A DNA stretch of 64,000 nt from Parus major (taxonomy: Eukaryota; Chordata; Aves; Passeriformes; Paridae). Location: assembly GCF_001522545.3 (NCBI RefSeq), contig NC_031771.1, positions 24,678,847-24,742,846 on the forward strand, read 5' to 3'. Position 1 is the first letter of the stretch, and each line of letters starts with the position of its first letter. The notes beneath the pieces are model-generated. The model ran no database searches. It had not been told where the DNA came from and saw only the letters and a program-made list of their open reading frames with translations. This document shows positions 62,609 through 64,000 of the stretch, in pieces. A program made the translations under genes and the position numbers.

Positions 62609-64000
62609 GATTTAACAGAAGAGAATAAAACAATTCAGAAGATGGCCAGGTTTTACAGAAAAACTTTAGGAGAACTTGCACCACTTTCACAGAGAGCTGC
62701 TGAAGAACATGCCCCCCACCCTCAGTCCTTTTCTAAGGCAGCTCTTTCAGCCAAGTTATGAGACTGTGGGAGACAATAATACAATGATTGCTCACAGAAG
62801 AGCTGACATCTGCTTTTTTATACTGCTTTATCCTCTTTGAAAGTACAGATCACCATTTTCAGCTGGACTTTGTGGATGCTTAGAATTAAGTATATACTTA
62901 AGTGTTTGGAGATTCACATCCTTAGCATGCAACTGTCTGCTCACTATGTGTAAAAAGAACATAAATCCATTACTGGAAGTCTGAAAAACTTTGCTGTTTT
63001 CAGAGTACAAGTCTTTCCTTCAAGATATTTGACAGGCCTTTAATTTGAGCACTGAACTCTTAATTAAAGCTTGAAGTATTCTCTATTGTCCAAATACTAG
63101 ATTGTGGAAGAGTTTTCATTTTTTGTCTTTGCTTGCACTTTAAGCAGTTTTTGAAGCTTCCCATATATTCTTAAAGCACAGAGGCTCTCCCTTTTGACAG
63201 AATTATGGAGAATATATTTTTCCTTATCTTCTTTTACTACTTTCTCCCCTCCTACCATTTTGAGAATATACTCCAGCCTTGCTGATATATAAGTCTCACT
63301 TCACTTCACATAAACATTGTTTTTTACATTACAGAAAATGCACTCAACTTTATTTACAGTGAAATAATACAGGAATCAATTAAATTAAGACTACATGGAA
63401 AGTGCAGTGAATTGATCTTGTCCATTTAAAGCATCGCAATGGCACAGTGATGCAATGTAGAAGCAGTTTTATTCTTGTGTTTTACTGACAAAGTGTGTTC
63501 CCAACTTGAGCAATTAACAGGTTTGCAGTAATCAAACTGTACTCAGCTTTTGTTTCACTCTCCCAGCCTTTGATTTTGTCCCTAACACCCTGTCTTGCCC
63601 ATACAAAGCCCACTGAGAGAAAGACAATACAGATGATTCAAAGGGGACTGATGAATGCAATGTGTTTTCTCTAAGGGGAGGCTTTGAAACGAAGTTTACT
63701 ACTGAAGCTTGGACAGAAAAGCATAAAACTTGATGCAGTAATCACAGGGTAAAATTCAATAGTCTGTACTACTCAAGAGGTCAGGCCCAATGATCTCAGT
63801 GCCTTATAAGTATGAAAATTGAGAGATGCTTTAAGATTCGTGGACAGGTCAATAAAATTTACACTGTTTATGAAGTGCTCCTGGAAGACATAAAATTAAG
63901 TCTCTGCAGCTCCTTGCTCGTTTCTGTCCCTTATAATTTCTTTTCCAATCCACAATCCCTCTGTTGGCGGGTTTGTCACCATGTCTGCTGATCACATCTG

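Larger units (their letters stand above)
60805..64000. other. Non-coding unique sequence, no gene recognised
   Basis: Open frames are all under about 76 codons and unrecognised. The stretch holds three simple repeats (annotated separately at 62,242, 62,405 and 62,580) and ordinary AT-rich DNA up to the window edge. Confidence 0.6.

Noticed and set aside
1..64000. Search for CRISPR arrays, tRNA genes, rRNA, LTR elements, endogenous retroviruses and prokaryotic operons
   Set aside because: None of the required signatures was seen: no regularly spaced repeats, no tRNA-like A/B box context, no paired LTRs, and no retroviral pol motifs.
1..64000. All open frames of 60-145 codons considered as genes
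   Set aside because: They are spread on both strands, often overlap each other in several frames, and translate to sequence without recognisable domains, as expected for open frames in non-coding vertebrate DNA.

Overview
This 64 kb window reads as vertebrate nuclear DNA and most likely as a bird genome. The best evidence is a truncated CR1 LINE (3' end, reverse orientation, about 16,100-16,680) of the type that dominates avian repeat content, plus a second, much more decayed CR1-like trace near 49,213-49,290. Interspersed repeats are otherwise almost absent. Microsatellites and homopolymer runs of vertebrate style ((CA)n, (AAT)n, poly-T, poly-purine) are scattered throughout. There are no bacterial or viral gene arrangements, no operons, no recognisable rRNA or tRNA genes and no CRISPR array.

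I could not identify a single protein-coding exon with confidence. Open frames are short (almost all under 145 codons), lie on both strands, overlap each other, and give translations with no domain I recognise. The longest, 223 codons at 11,966-12,637, is also unrecognised. The sensible reading is intergenic DNA (a gene desert) or the inside of a long intron. Without alignment I cannot say which gene it belongs to.

Layout: 1-1,334 mildly GC-rich unique DNA; 1,335-1,391 a CA microsatellite; 1.4-16.1 kb unique DNA with pyrimidine tracts, a G-quadruplex-capable (CCCT)n tract at about 8.85 kb, and a palindrome plus hairpin at 11.17-11.24 kb; 16.1-16.7 kb the CR1 element, with possible repeat-derived continuation to about 16.87 kb; 16.9-40.7 kb mostly AT-rich unique DNA with blocks that look like conserved non-coding elements, an 18-bp perfect palindrome at 19.73 kb, a 22-bp near-palindrome at 23.25 kb and a 26-bp tandem duplication at 38.65 kb; 40.77-40.90 kb a small GC-rich island with a G-quadruplex motif; 41-53.7 kb AT-rich unique DNA with a 47-nt purine tract at 44.1 kb; 53.75-54.15 kb a GC-rich, stop-poor block with a perfect PBX-PREP/MEIS decamer and a nearby E-box; 54.2-64 kb unique AT-rich DNA.

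No genes work together here in any way I can demonstrate. If the window has a function it is probably cis-regulatory. The low transposon load and the homeodomain/SOX/POU-like motifs fit that idea but do not prove it. I found no convincing new biological system.
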